The notes under the pieces: model-generated | Seen by the model: the letters and a program-made list of their open reading frames with translations, nothing else | Told to the model about the DNA's origin: nothing | Database searches by the model: none | Assembly: GCA_036499025.1 (NCBI GenBank) | Contig: DASYEM010000097.1 | Span: 5,670-69,669, forward strand | Direction: 5' to 3' | Length of the DNA: 64,000 bases | Source: Parvibaculum sp036499025 | Lineage (GTDB): Bacteria; Pseudomonadota; Alphaproteobacteria; Parvibaculales; Parvibaculaceae | In this document: positions 9,092-17,364 of the stretch, one piece after another | Layout: each line of letters starts with the position of its first letter | Position numbering within the stretch: the stretch's first letter is position 1 | Program-made: the position numbers and the translations under genes

Positions 9092-9167
9092 CTGGATTGC
9101 CACGGCCCTTCGGGCTTCGCAATGACGAAACCTCATCCGTCATTGCGAGCGAAACGAAGCAATCCAG
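9092..9167. repeat. Interspersed palindromic element, copy B (halves swapped relative to copy A)
   Basis: The left half runs from CTGGATTGC (9092) to AATGACG (9127), and the right half from CGTCATTGCGAG (9138) to CAATCCAG (9167). The halves are reverse complements, separated by about ten bases. Copy A at 7965 has the same halves in the other order, so each element can fold on itself and the two could also pair with each other across the gene between them. Confidence 0.85.
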
Positions 9168-9177
9168 TGCGCCAAAA

Positions 9178-9208
9178 GAAAAAGCCCGGATCGTGATCCG
9201 GGCTTTTT
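9178..9208. terminator. Bidirectional terminator between converging genes
   Basis: AAAAGCCCGGAT and ATCCGGGCTTTT form a 12-bp stem (9180-9191 with 9196-9207) around a CGTG loop. A-rich and T-rich flanks give a T-tract in both directions. It serves the oxidoreductase ending at 9085 and the DAHP synthase gene ending at 9230 on the other strand. Confidence 0.85.
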
Positions 9209-9229
9209 GCATTTCGTTCGTGAAAGAAC

Positions 9230-10624
9230 TCAGCGCGCGCCGATAGCCGCGACCTGCTGTTTCTTCTGCACTTCCATACGCTCGCGCTTCAATCCTTCGG
9301 CCAGCAGGAATGCAAGTTCCAGCGCCTGGCTTGCATTGAGGCGCGGATCGCAATGCGTGTGGTAGCGGTCGGCGAGATCCGTCTCGGTGATCGCCTGCGC
9401 GCCGCCGATACATTCGGTGACGTTCTGGCCCGTCATTTCGAAATGGACGCCGCCCGCATGGGTGCCTTCGGCGCGATGCACCGCCATGAAGGATTGCACT
9501 TCCTTCAGCACGCGATCCACGGGCCGCGTCTTATAGCCGTTCGACGCCTTGATTGTGTTGCCGTGCATCGGATCGGACGACCAGACGACCCTCTTGCCTT
9601 CGCGCTCTATGACGCGAATGAGCGCTGGCAGGTGCTTTTCGACATTCTCCGAACCGAAACGGCAGATGAGCGTCAGGCGGCCCGGCTCGTTCTTCGGGTT
9701 CAGAATATCGGTAAGCCGCACCAGCTCTTCAGGGTCGAGCGAGGGGCCGCATTTCAGGCCGATGGGGTTCTTCACGCCGCGCAGGAATTCGACATGCGCG
9801 TGATCGGGCTGACGCGTGCGGTCGCCGATCCAGAGCATGTGAGCCGACGTGTCGTACCAATCGCCCGTGGTCGAGTCGATGCGCGTCATCGACTGCTCGA
9901 AGCCGAGCAGCAACGCTTCATGGCTCGTATAGAATTCCGTTGTGTGGAGCTGCGGTTGCGTGGCGCTGTCGATGCCGCAGGCGCGCATGAAGTCGAGCGC
10001 CTCGGTGATGCGGTTCGCCAGTTCCTCGTAGCGCGCGCCTTCGGAGCTCTCGGCGACAAAGCCCAGATTCCAGCGATGCACGAAATCGAGGTCGGCATAG
10101 CCGCCGGTCGCGAAAGCGCGGATCAGGTTCAGCGTCGAGGCCGATTGCGAATAGGCGCGCAGCAGGCGTTCGGGATCGGGCACGCGCGCTTCAGGGGTGA
10201 ACTCCATGCCGTTGATATTGTCGCCGAGATAGGACGGCAGCGTCACACCGTCGATCGTTTCCTCGGGCGAGGAGCGCGGCTTGGCGAACTGGCCGGCGAT
10301 GCGACCGACCTTCACCACGGGCGAACCGGCGGCAAAGGTCAGCGCGACGGCCATCTGCAACAGCACGCGGAACGTGTCGCGGATATTGTCGGCGGAGAAT
10401 TCAGCAAAGCTCTCGGCGCAATCGCCGCCCTGGAGCAGAAACGCACGGCCTTCGCAAACCTCGGCAAGATCGGCCTTGAGCTTCCTCGCCTCGCCTGCAA
10501 AAACCAGCGGCGGATAGGAGCGCAAACGGCTTTCAACGGCCTTCAGGGCCGCTTCGTCCGGGTATGTGGGCAGATGCTTTGCAGGTTTTGCCCGCCAGCT
10601 ATCCGGTGTCCAGCTCTCCGCCAT
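9230..10624 (-). CDS. Class II 3-deoxy-7-phosphoheptulonate (DAHP) synthase
   Basis: This enzyme condenses phosphoenolpyruvate with erythrose 4-phosphate in the first step of the shikimate pathway. The 464-residue protein is of the plant-like class II type, with MAESWTPDSWRAKPAKHLP at the start, the motif LLQGGDCAESF, CGPSLDPEELVRLTDILNP, DPMHGNT and GGVHFEMTGQNVTECIGG. These contain the metal- and substrate-binding residues of the family. Length matches the family (about 450-480). The ATG at 10624 follows GGAGAGA; an in-frame extension upstream has no ribosome site. An 18-bp tandem repeat lies about 90 bases upstream of the start and could be regulatory. Confidence 0.95.
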   Translation of the reverse strand: MAESWTPDSWRAKPAKHLPTYPDEAALKAVESRLRSYPPLVFAGEARKLKADLAEVCEGRAFLLQGGDCAESFAEFSADNIRDTFRVLLQMAVALTFAAGSPVVKVGRIAGQFAKPRSSPEETIDGVTLPSYLGDNINGMEFTPEARVPDPERLLRAYSQSASTLNLIRAFATGGYADLDFVHRWNLGFVAESSEGARYEELANRITEALDFMRACGIDSATQPQLHTTEFYTSHEALLLGFEQSMTRIDSTTGDWYDTSAHMLWIGDRTRQPDHAHVEFLRGVKNPIGLKCGPSLDPEELVRLTDILNPKNEPGRLTLICRFGSENVEKHLPALIRVIEREGKRVVWSSDPMHGNTIKASNGYKTRPVDRVLKEVQSFMAVHRAEGTHAGGVHFEMTGQNVTECIGGAQAITETDLADRYHTHCDPRLNASQALELAFLLAEGLKRERMEVQKKQQVAAIGAR

Positions 10625-10713
10625 GATCGTCTCTCCGAAACGCAGGGCTGCGCGTCGGGACCCTCGCCCGGCCTCGCACCGCCCACTCTCCATATGGAAG
10701 CGGGATTTATAGT

Positions 10714-10749
10714 CCACAATAGTTCCAAGGGCCACAATAGTTCCAAGGG
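10714..10749. repeat. Two exact 18-bp direct repeats upstream of the DAHP synthase gene
   Basis: CCACAATAGTTCCAAGGG occurs twice head to tail with no spacer (10714-10731 and 10732-10749). It lies 90-125 bases upstream of the DAHP synthase start on the opposite strand. It could be a slippage product or a double protein-binding site. Confidence 0.75.
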
Positions 10750-10803
10750 GAAGTCTGCGTATCTATGGGGACGTCCCGTTAAGCCTAAGGATCGCGCCGA
10801 AGC

Positions 10804-10842
10804 CAAACGAAAGGCGCAGCATGCGATCTGCATGCTGCGCCT
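10804..10842 (-). terminator. Rho-independent terminator of the GLPSLPG protein gene
   Basis: A perfect 13-bp stem (AGGCGCAGCATGC at 10812-10824 and GCATGCTGCGCCT at 10830-10842) has a five-base loop. On the minus strand it is followed by TTTCGTTT. It begins 27 bases past the stop codon of the repeat protein. Confidence 0.85.
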
Positions 10843-10868
10843 CATCGATGCAAAGCAGTCGATGTGCC

Positions 10869-11576
10869 TTAGAGGCCGGTTGGCGGCGTCGGCAGGCTCG
10901 GAATCGACGGAAGGCCGCCAGCAGGCGGCGACACGGAAATCGTCAGGATTCCGCCACCGCCGGGCGAGCCAGCGCCACCCGAAATGGTAGTGTCGCCGCT
11001 GGGCAGGCTCGGAAGACTGGGAAGTGAGGGAAGACCACCGGCATCGGGCAGGCCAGGCAGGCTCGGGAGGTCGCCGACCGGCAGAGGCGGCAGTTCCGGA
11101 AGCGAGGGAAGACCGCCGGCACCCGGCAGGCTCGGAAGGCCACCGGCATCGGGCAGGCCTGGCAGGCTCGGGAGATCGCCGACCGGCAGAGGCGGCAGTT
11201 CCGGAAGCGACGGAAGACCGCCGGCGCCCGGCAGGCTCGGGAGACCATCCCCGCCAGGCAAGCTCGGCAGACCCGGAAGCGACGGGAGGCCACCGGCGCC
11301 GGGCAGGCCCGGCAGGCTCGGAAGACCGCTGGACGAAGGCGGCGACACGGCGACAGTCATGCCACCGCCACCGCCGGGTGAATCAATGCTACCAAAGATG
11401 CTGACGTCGCCGCTCGGACTTGTCGGGGTCACATCGACGGACACTGGCAATTCGCCGCCACCGGCGTCGCCGAGACCACCGGGAAGGCTGGGAAGTCCAG
11501 CGGCATATGCCGGCGCCGCCATGAGCAAGCAAACCGCCGTACTCGCGAAAAGCGCAGTCTTGAAGAAATTGGCCAT
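10869..11576 (-). CDS. Secreted GLPSLPG-repeat protein, unknown function
   Basis: This is a predicted exported 235-residue protein that matches no family I recognise. A signal peptide is clear: MANFFKTALFASTAVCLLMA followed by APAYA, with cleavage expected near residue 25. The mature part is almost entirely Gly, Leu, Pro, Ser and Asp, in units such as GLPSLPG, ELPPLPVGD and LPGLPDAGG. Two copies of a related motif frame the repeat core: DSPGGGGGMTVAVSPP near residue 62 and GSPGGGGILTISVSPP near 210. A 35-residue block is duplicated. There is no cysteine in the mature region. The ATG at 11576 has the ribosome site AGAAGGA; the frame is open upstream to 11783 without one. The gene is monocistronic, with its own terminator. 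A structural, cell-surface or matrix role is an inference only. Confidence 0.8.
   Translation of the reverse strand: MANFFKTALFASTAVCLLMAAPAYAAGLPSLPGGLGDAGGGELPVSVDVTPTSPSGDVSIFGSIDSPGGGGGMTVAVSPPSSSGLPSLPGLPGAGGLPSLPGLPSLPGGDGLPSLPGAGGLPSLPELPPLPVGDLPSLPGLPDAGGLPSLPGAGGLPSLPELPPLPVGDLPSLPGLPDAGGLPSLPSLPSLPSGDTTISGGAGSPGGGGILTISVSPPAGGLPSIPSLPTPPTGL
11036..11245. repeat. Two tandem 105-bp copies inside the GLPSLPG gene
   Basis: Positions 11036-11140 and 11141-11245 are near-identical and encode the same 35-residue block (LPELPPLPVGDLPSLPGLPD within it). Only a few third-position differences are seen, which points to recent in-frame duplication. Confidence 0.85.
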
Positions 11577-11912
11577 GGGAATGATCCTTCTGTTGACCGA
11601 CTCCCGCCAAAACCTCGAGCGGGACGATCGAAAGAGGACCGCCGATGGACATGATTGTCTCGTCGATTTTTGTGATCTCTTCTTGTTTTCCGCCCTTTCG
11701 GTAACACGATCATCACGACGGAAAAGATCAGCTATTAATGGTTTCGCTGGTCGCGCCGAACGCCAATTCTGGTGCACGAACATTCAGACACAAAAGAGAC
11801 GTATACGGATATTCTGGTAAAGAGTGCTCTGCAGGACGCGAAGATTCACGTTCGTTCAGACGGACCTCTGCCGCCCGGGTGGCGTCGATCACAAGCGTGG
11901 CCTGAAAATTCT
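11577..11912. other. 336-base intergenic region upstream of the GLPSLPG gene
   Basis: No convincing gene is seen on either strand. Base composition is less GC-rich than in the neighbours, notably at 11660-11830. It must hold the promoter of the GLPSLPG gene (reading leftwards) and the 3' end of the gor transcript. I see no strong terminator or named regulatory motif in it. Confidence 0.5.
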
Positions 11913-13289
11913 TCAATTCGCGGAAGGCTTCCACTTTTCCTTCAGCGTCACCAATTCTTCCGCCCCTGTCGGATGCACGGCGACAGTCTGGTCGAATTGT
12001 TTTTTCGTCGCACCAAAAGTGACGGCAATGCCGATCGTCTGGATCATTTCGCCCGATGCCGGCCCCATCAGATGAACACCGAGAACGCGGTCGGACTTCG
12101 CATCGACGACGAGTTTCATGAATGTTTTTTCGTGCCGTCCCGTCATGGTGTGCTTCATGGCGCGGAAGCTCGTCTTGTAGATGTCGACGTCTCCGAACTT
12201 CTCGCGCGCGTCATGTTCGGTCAAGCCGACGGTCCCCATTTCCGGTTGCGAGAATACCGCCGTCGGTATGATTGAGTGATCGACGGCGATCGGGTTGTTG
12301 TTGAAGGCCGTTTCGGCGAAAGCCTGACCCTCGCGGATGGCGATGGGCGTCAGCGCGGCGCGGTCGGTCACATCGCCGACGGCATAGATGTTCGGCACAT
12401 GCGTTTGCGAAAAGGGATCGACCTCGATTGCGCCGTTCTTCTTCAGCGTTACGCCGACCTCTTCAAGGCCCAGTCCATGCGAGTTCGGCACGCGACCCGT
12501 CGCATACATGATGAAGCCCGTTTCAACGACGCTGCCGTCCTTCAGCGTTGCGAAAAGCAGTTCGCCCTTGCGCTCAATGGAAGCGATGTCGCTGTTGGTG
12601 CGAAGATCGACGCCCTTCTTCACCATCTCCTCCATCAGACCATCGCGCAAATCCTCGTCGAAGCCGCGCAGGATTTTGTCGCGGCGATAGAGCAGCGTCG
12701 TCTCCACGCCGAGGCCATTGAAGATGCCCGCGAATTCGACCGCGATATAGCCACCGCCCACGACGATGCCGCGCTTGGGCAGCTTGTCGAGATGGAACGC
12801 CTCATTCGAGGTGATCGCGTGTTCGATGCCGGGGATGCTCGACGGCTTGAAAGGCGTGCCACCGGTTGCGATCAAAATCTTGTCCGCCGTGACGTCGCGG
12901 TCTTCGGCCAAGAGATGAACGGTATGGGCGTCCTTCAGAACGGCGCGCGTCTGGAAAATCTCGACGCCAGAATTTTCCATGTTGCGGATATAAATGCCGT
13001 TCAGGCGATCGATCTCGCGATCCTTATTGGCGAGAAGTTTCTCCCAGGAAAAACTTGTCTCGCCGACCGTCCAGCCGAAGCCCGCCGCGTCTTCAAATTC
13101 CTCTGAAAACTGGCTGGCATAGACGAAGAGCTTTTTCGGCACGCAACCGCGAATGACGCAGGTGCCGCCAACGCGGTACTCCTCCGCGACTGCGACCTTC
13201 GCACCATGTCCCGCCGCGATGCGGCTGGCGCGCACGCCGCCAGAACCTGCTCCGATCACGAAGAGATCGTAGTCGTACTTGCCTGCCAT
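11913..13289 (-). CDS. gor: Glutathione-disulfide reductase
   Basis: This FAD enzyme reduces oxidised glutathione with NADPH in the cytoplasm. It has 458 residues with the FAD-binding motif GAGSGGVRASRIAAGHGA (13-30) and the redox-active disulfide at Cys44 and Cys49 (GGTCVIRGCVPKK). The NADPH-binding motif is GGGYIAVEFAGIFNGLG, the second FAD motif is YAVGDVTDRAALTPIA, and the C-terminal interface motif containing the catalytic His is VAVHPTGAEE. Length matches the family. It is the last gene of a gabD-rpiA-gor cluster on the minus strand, 13 bases after rpiA. NADPH supply and glutathione recycling are plausible links between neighbours, but that is inference. Confidence 0.95.
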   Translation of the reverse strand: MAGKYDYDLFVIGAGSGGVRASRIAAGHGAKVAVAEEYRVGGTCVIRGCVPKKLFVYASQFSEEFEDAAGFGWTVGETSFSWEKLLANKDREIDRLNGIYIRNMENSGVEIFQTRAVLKDAHTVHLLAEDRDVTADKILIATGGTPFKPSSIPGIEHAITSNEAFHLDKLPKRGIVVGGGYIAVEFAGIFNGLGVETTLLYRRDKILRGFDEDLRDGLMEEMVKKGVDLRTNSDIASIERKGELLFATLKDGSVVETGFIMYATGRVPNSHGLGLEEVGVTLKKNGAIEVDPFSQTHVPNIYAVGDVTDRAALTPIAIREGQAFAETAFNNNPIAVDHSIIPTAVFSQPEMGTVGLTEHDAREKFGDVDIYKTSFRAMKHTMTGRHEKTFMKLVVDAKSDRVLGVHLMGPASGEMIQTIGIAVTFGATKKQFDQTVAVHPTGAEELVTLKEKWKPSAN

Positions 13290-13302
13290 GTGATTTTCCG
13301 CT

Positions 13303-13998
13303 CTATGCCGGCTCTATCATATCGACACCCGTGGGCGTGCCGACAAGGGCGAGCTTTGCGATGCCAATAAACAATCCGGTCTCGACAACACCGGGGATCA
13401 GGTTCAATTCGCGCGCCAGACCGTCTGGATCGGGAATGCGGCCGAAAGAACAGTCGAAAATGAAGTTGTTCGAGTCCGTGAAGAAGGGCTCGCCATAGCT
13501 ATCGCAACGCCGCGCGATTTTTCCCTGGCAACCGTGAGCGCTGGCGAGTTTTGCGATGCTCGCCGCCGTCGAAACCGCGCCGAAGGGGATCACTTCGATC
13601 GGAAGCGGAAAGGCGCCAAGCGTCGTCACGACCTTGGAAGCGTCGGCAATGACGATCATGCGATCTGAAGAGGTTGCAACGATCTTCTCGCGCAGCAGCG
13701 CGCCGCCACCGCCTTTGACGAGCCGCAGCTGCGCATCGAACTCATCCGCGCCGTCGATGGTGAGGTCGAGATGCGGTGTGTCGTCGAGGTTGGACATCGG
13801 CACGCCGAGCTTCAACGCCAAAGCCAGGGTGCGCTCCGATGTCGGCACACCGATGACGCTCAAGCCGCCTGCGACGCGCTCGGCCAACAGTTTGACGAAC
13901 TCTTCCGCCGTCGAACCAGTGCCGATGCCGAGCTTCATGCCGTTTTCAACGAAGTCGAGCGCGCGGCGCGCGGCGGCCTGCTTCTGATTGTCAGCCAT
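13303..13998 (-). CDS. rpiA: Ribose-5-phosphate isomerase A
   Basis: This enzyme interconverts ribose 5-phosphate and ribulose 5-phosphate in the pentose phosphate pathway. It has 231 residues, as usual for RpiA. Family motifs are visible: GIGTGSTAEEFVKLL (phosphate loop), DLTIDGADEFD (catalytic acids) and LVKGGGGALLREKIVA with the catalytic Glu and Lys region. The C-terminal part shows the FIFDCSFG segment and the ending GIAKLALVGTPTGVDMI. It starts six bases after the gabD stop and ends 13 bases before gor, so the three are probably cotranscribed. Confidence 0.95.
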   Translation of the reverse strand: MADNQKQAAARRALDFVENGMKLGIGTGSTAEEFVKLLAERVAGGLSVIGVPTSERTLALALKLGVPMSNLDDTPHLDLTIDGADEFDAQLRLVKGGGGALLREKIVATSSDRMIVIADASKVVTTLGAFPLPIEVIPFGAVSTAASIAKLASAHGCQGKIARRCDSYGEPFFTDSNNFIFDCSFGRIPDPDGLARELNLIPGVVETGLFIGIAKLALVGTPTGVDMIEPA

Positions 13999-14004
13999 TA
14001 TCGG

Positions 14005-15465
14005 TCAAAGCCCCGCCATCGCGACATATTTCACTTCCAGGAAATCTTCGATGCCCCAAGGTCCGCCTTCGCGCCCGATGCCGCTTTCCTTGACGCCGCC
14101 GAAGGGCGCAACTTCGGTTGAGATCAAACCGGCATTGACGCCGACAAGACCCGCTTCAAGCGCCTGCGCGACGCGCCAGACGCGGCCGATATCGCGGCTG
14201 TAGAAATAAGACGCCAAACCAAACGGCGTGTCGTTTGCCAGCGCAACGGCTTCTTCCTCCGTCTTGAAGCGGAAGACCGGCGCGACGGGGCCGAATGTTT
14301 CTTCCTTCGCGACTTTCATCGAGGGCTTCGCATCGGCGATGACGGTCGGCTCATAAAAAGAGTGTCCGAGCTTGCTGCGCTTGCCACCGATGACGACGCG
14401 GCCGCCTTGCGCCAATGCGTCGGCCACATGCTCTTCCGCCTTTTCGACGGCGGCCATGTCGATCAACGGGCCTTGCGTCACGCCGTCCTCGAAGCCGTCG
14501 CCCTGCTTCATCGCCTTCACCTTGGCGGTAAGCTTCTCGACGAACTGATCGTAGACACCTTCCTGCACCAGAAAGCGATTGGTGCAGATGCAGGTCTGGC
14601 CGGTGTTGCGGAATTTCGAGCCGATAGCGCCTTCGACGGCGGCATCGATGTCGGCATCGTCGAAAACGAGGAAGGGCGCATTGCCGCCGAGTTCCAGCCC
14701 GACCTTCTTCACGGTCGATGCCGCCTGCTCCATCAGCTTCTTGCCGATTTCGGTCGAGCCGGTAAAGGTCACCTTGCGCACGATTTCGCTCGAGGTCATC
14801 TCCGAGCCGATTTCGCTCGCCTTGCCGGTGATGACGCTGAAGACACCTTTTGGCACGCCTGCACGATGCGCAAGCTCGGCAAGCGCGAAAGCGGACAGCG
14901 GCGTTTGCGAAGCGGGCTTCACCACCATCGTGCAACCGGCGGCGAGCGCCGGGCCCGCCTTGCGCGTAATCATCGCGGCGGGAAAATTCCATGGCGTGAT
15001 CGCCGCGCAAACACCGATCGGCTGTTTCAGCACGACGAGTTGGCGATCGGCGGACGGCGAAGGAACGATGCTGCCGTAAACGCGCTTGGCCTCTTCGGCG
15101 TAAAATTCGATAAAGCCCGCCGCATAGGCGATTTCGCCCTTGGCCTCGGCAAGCGGCTTGCCCTGTTCCGCGGTGAGGATCGCGCCGAGATCGTCCTGAT
15201 TGGCCATCATCAGATCGAACCAGCGGCGCAGGATCGCCGAGCGCTCTCTCGCCGGCCGCTTTGACCATTCCTTGCCCGCGCGTTCCGCCGCTTTCAACGC
15301 CTCGCGCGTTTCCTTCGCGCCAAGCGAGGGGACGATCGCAATAACCTCGTCCGTGGCAGGGTCGGTGACCTTGATGCCCGTTTTATTGTCGCCGACCCAT
15401 TCCCCGTCGATATAACACTGGGTCTTCAAAAGGCTCTGGTCCTTCAGGCGGGCGGCGAGTTTCAT
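14005..15465 (-). CDS. gabD: NAD(P)+-dependent succinate-semialdehyde dehydrogenase
   Basis: This aldehyde dehydrogenase oxidises succinate semialdehyde to succinate (GABA shunt and related routes). It has 486 residues with the cofactor-site sequence ITPWNFPAAMITRKAGPALA, the catalytic glutamate in LELGGNAPFLVFDDAD, and the catalytic cysteine in GQTCICTNRFLVQ. The QTCIC-type active site and the ending VNAGLISTEVAPFGGVKESG are typical of GabD. The ATG at 15465 follows AAGGACC; an in-frame extension to 15576 lacks a ribosome site. It is the first gene of a gabD-rpiA-gor set and divergent from the peptidase-like gene at 15587. Other semialdehyde substrates such as glutarate semialdehyde are possible. 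Confidence 0.93.
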   Translation of the reverse strand: MKLAARLKDQSLLKTQCYIDGEWVGDNKTGIKVTDPATDEVIAIVPSLGAKETREALKAAERAGKEWSKRPARERSAILRRWFDLMMANQDDLGAILTAEQGKPLAEAKGEIAYAAGFIEFYAEEAKRVYGSIVPSPSADRQLVVLKQPIGVCAAITPWNFPAAMITRKAGPALAAGCTMVVKPASQTPLSAFALAELAHRAGVPKGVFSVITGKASEIGSEMTSSEIVRKVTFTGSTEIGKKLMEQAASTVKKVGLELGGNAPFLVFDDADIDAAVEGAIGSKFRNTGQTCICTNRFLVQEGVYDQFVEKLTAKVKAMKQGDGFEDGVTQGPLIDMAAVEKAEEHVADALAQGGRVVIGGKRSKLGHSFYEPTVIADAKPSMKVAKEETFGPVAPVFRFKTEEEAVALANDTPFGLASYFYSRDIGRVWRVAQALEAGLVGVNAGLISTEVAPFGGVKESGIGREGGPWGIEDFLEVKYVAMAGL

Positions 15466-15586
15466 GATAAGGTCCTTTGGGCGAATTATAGCCGTTCGGG
15501 CGGCGGCTTGCCTTCCAGCAAGCGAAACCATTAAGTAGCACTCGCCGGGACGTTTAAAAAGACCGACAGGGACCACCCATCCTCAA

Positions 15587-16729
15587 ATGGATACTGGAAA
15601 ATTCTTCTCTGAAACCTATGCCGAAGCCCGATCACGCTTTCTTGAAGCGGCGGGCCAGGCAGGCGCTCGGCTCCAGTCTTATGAAAACCCTGTCGCGCGC
15701 GGTCCCGGCGGCGCGAGCCTCCATCTCGATACCGCCTGGTTCGGCCCCGCCGATGCGACGACTGTGTTGCTCAATACATGCGGCACGCACGGCGCGGAAG
15801 GGTTTGCGGGTTCGGCTGCACAGCTCGCATGGATGACGACCTGCGGGCCGATGGACCTGCCGCGCGACACGGCGGCGCTACTCGTTCACGCGGTCAATCC
15901 ATTCGGCTTTGCCTGGGGCTTGCGCGGCACCGAAAACAACGTGGACATCAATCGCAATTTTCTCGATCACAATGCCGAACATCCCGAAAACGTGCTCTAT
16001 GACGAGCTGCACAGCTTTCTCTGCCCAAAGTCGCTCGACGAAGCGGCCATTCACAAGATGCTGGCCTCGGGCGCGCGCTTCGTCGAACGCCATGGGCAAT
16101 GGGCGCTCGAAGATGCGATGAGCCGCGGCCAATACACGCATCCCGACGGCTATCATTATGGCGGCCTCGCGCCGGAATGGTCGAACACCGTCATGAGCCA
16201 TATCGTCGCGACCGAGCTTGCTCATGCCTCTCGCGTCGGCTTCATCGACTGGCACTCGGGCCCGGCGGGCGATGGCGAATTGATTCATCTCTGCTTTTCA
16301 AAACCGGACGGCGCGGAATTCGCGCGCGCCGCACATTGGTGGGGCCGCGACGCGCTCGATCCGGCGACGGTCAATTCGATGTGGGGATCGAAGCGACCGT
16401 CGCGGCGCGGCATCATGTTCTGGGGTCTCGAGGCGCAGCTCAGCAGCCATGCGCGGTTTGCAGGCGCGGTCATCGAGTTTCGATCCGCGCAGCACAAGCC
16501 GAGCCCGGCAAAAGCCATCCGCGCCTCGTTGCTTGAACGCTGGCTGCGCTTCGAAAGCAGTTTCGATGCGCCGGAAGCGCAGCAATATTTTGCCGAAATA
16601 CGCGAGGACTATGCGCCGCACCGCAAATCCTGGCACGACAACGTGATCCGCAACGCGCTCGAATGCTACCGCACCACGCTTATCGGCATGGGCGAGTGGA
16701 GCCGCGAAAGCGCAAGGGCGGCCGATTAA
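15587..16729 (+). CDS. DUF2817 / M14-like metallopeptidase family protein
   Basis: This 380-residue protein belongs to the DUF2817 group, which is related to zinc carboxypeptidases (M14). The probable zinc motif is HGAEGFAGS (HxxE) in NTCGTHGAEGFAGSAAQ near residue 65, and the later DWHSGPAGDGELIH could supply the third ligand. The segment RGTENNVDINRNF matches the M14 arginine/asparagine substrate-binding region. No signal peptide is seen, so it is probably cytoplasmic. The start at 15587 lies 121 bases from the divergent gabD. Its stop overlaps the stop of the converging acetyltransferase gene. The substrate is unknown. Confidence 0.82.
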   Translation: MDTGKFFSETYAEARSRFLEAAGQAGARLQSYENPVARGPGGASLHLDTAWFGPADATTVLLNTCGTHGAEGFAGSAAQLAWMTTCGPMDLPRDTAALLVHAVNPFGFAWGLRGTENNVDINRNFLDHNAEHPENVLYDELHSFLCPKSLDEAAIHKMLASGARFVERHGQWALEDAMSRGQYTHPDGYHYGGLAPEWSNTVMSHIVATELAHASRVGFIDWHSGPAGDGELIHLCFSKPDGAEFARAAHWWGRDALDPATVNSMWGSKRPSRRGIMFWGLEAQLSSHARFAGAVIEFRSAQHKPSPAKAIRASLLERWLRFESSFDAPEAQQYFAEIREDYAPHRKSWHDNVIRNALECYRTTLIGMGEWSRESARAAD

Positions 16730-17220
16730 TCTTCCAGCGCAAAATCGTAGCGGACTTCCATGATGCGCGGCCAACGCGCGAATCCGACCGGACGGCGCGC
16801 GGTCAGGCGTCCGCCGACGCGCTCGTAGAAGCGCCGTGCCGCGGCGTTTTCTTCCAGCACCCAGAGATGAGCATTGGCATGGCCGAGGCAGGCGATCTCG
16901 TCGAAACAGTGAGCAAGCAATTCCCGGCCGACGCCGTGGCGGTGATCGGCCTTGCGCACATAAAGCGTCGTGACTTCCGCGCCGTGCATATGGCCGAAGC
17001 CGACAGGCTCTCCGGCCTGCTCTGCGATCCAGGCAATGCCGTCGCGCAGGCCGCGCGCCCATTCCACGGTCGAGCGTCCGACATTCAGCTCATCGAGGAT
17101 CGGTTGCGGCAGCATGCCTGCATAGGCTTCGCGCCAGCACGCGACTTTCAGACCCGCGATCAGGCGTTCATCCTGATCGGGCCAAGCCATGCGCATCTGG
17201 TATCGCGTCAACACGCTCAT
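16726..17220 (-). CDS. GNAT family N-acetyltransferase
   Basis: This is a 164-residue GNAT protein. The acetyl-CoA pyrophosphate-binding region is ADHRHGVGRELLAHCFDEI (an R-x-x-G-x-G-type loop), preceded by strand EVTTLYVRK and followed by ANAHLWVLEENAAARRFYER, the standard C-terminal GNAT motif. I use the ATG at 17220 (MSVLTRYQ); a TTG six codons further upstream is possible. The stop codon shares bases with the stop of the converging DUF2817 gene in TTAA. The acceptor substrate is unknown. Confidence 0.85.
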   Translation of the reverse strand: MSVLTRYQMRMAWPDQDERLIAGLKVACWREAYAGMLPQPILDELNVGRSTVEWARGLRDGIAWIAEQAGEPVGFGHMHGAEVTTLYVRKADHRHGVGRELLAHCFDEIACLGHANAHLWVLEENAAARRFYERVGGRLTARRPVGFARWPRIMEVRYDFALED

Positions 17221-17364
17221 AGGCAAAGTATGCCTCAAAACCGGGAAGAGCGCGACAGGATCGCGCGAGACCCTTCACAAACTGGTCCCTCACGGATTTG
17301 AAAGTGGTTCTTTCGCATGGGTGCGCGGAGGATTAAAACGCCGCCAGCTTCCCGCGAGGACACC

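Noticed and set aside
9353..10990. A 545-codon open frame antisense to the DAHP synthase gene
   Set aside because: It lies opposite a conserved class II DAHP synthase and extends into intergenic repeats. No family features are seen.
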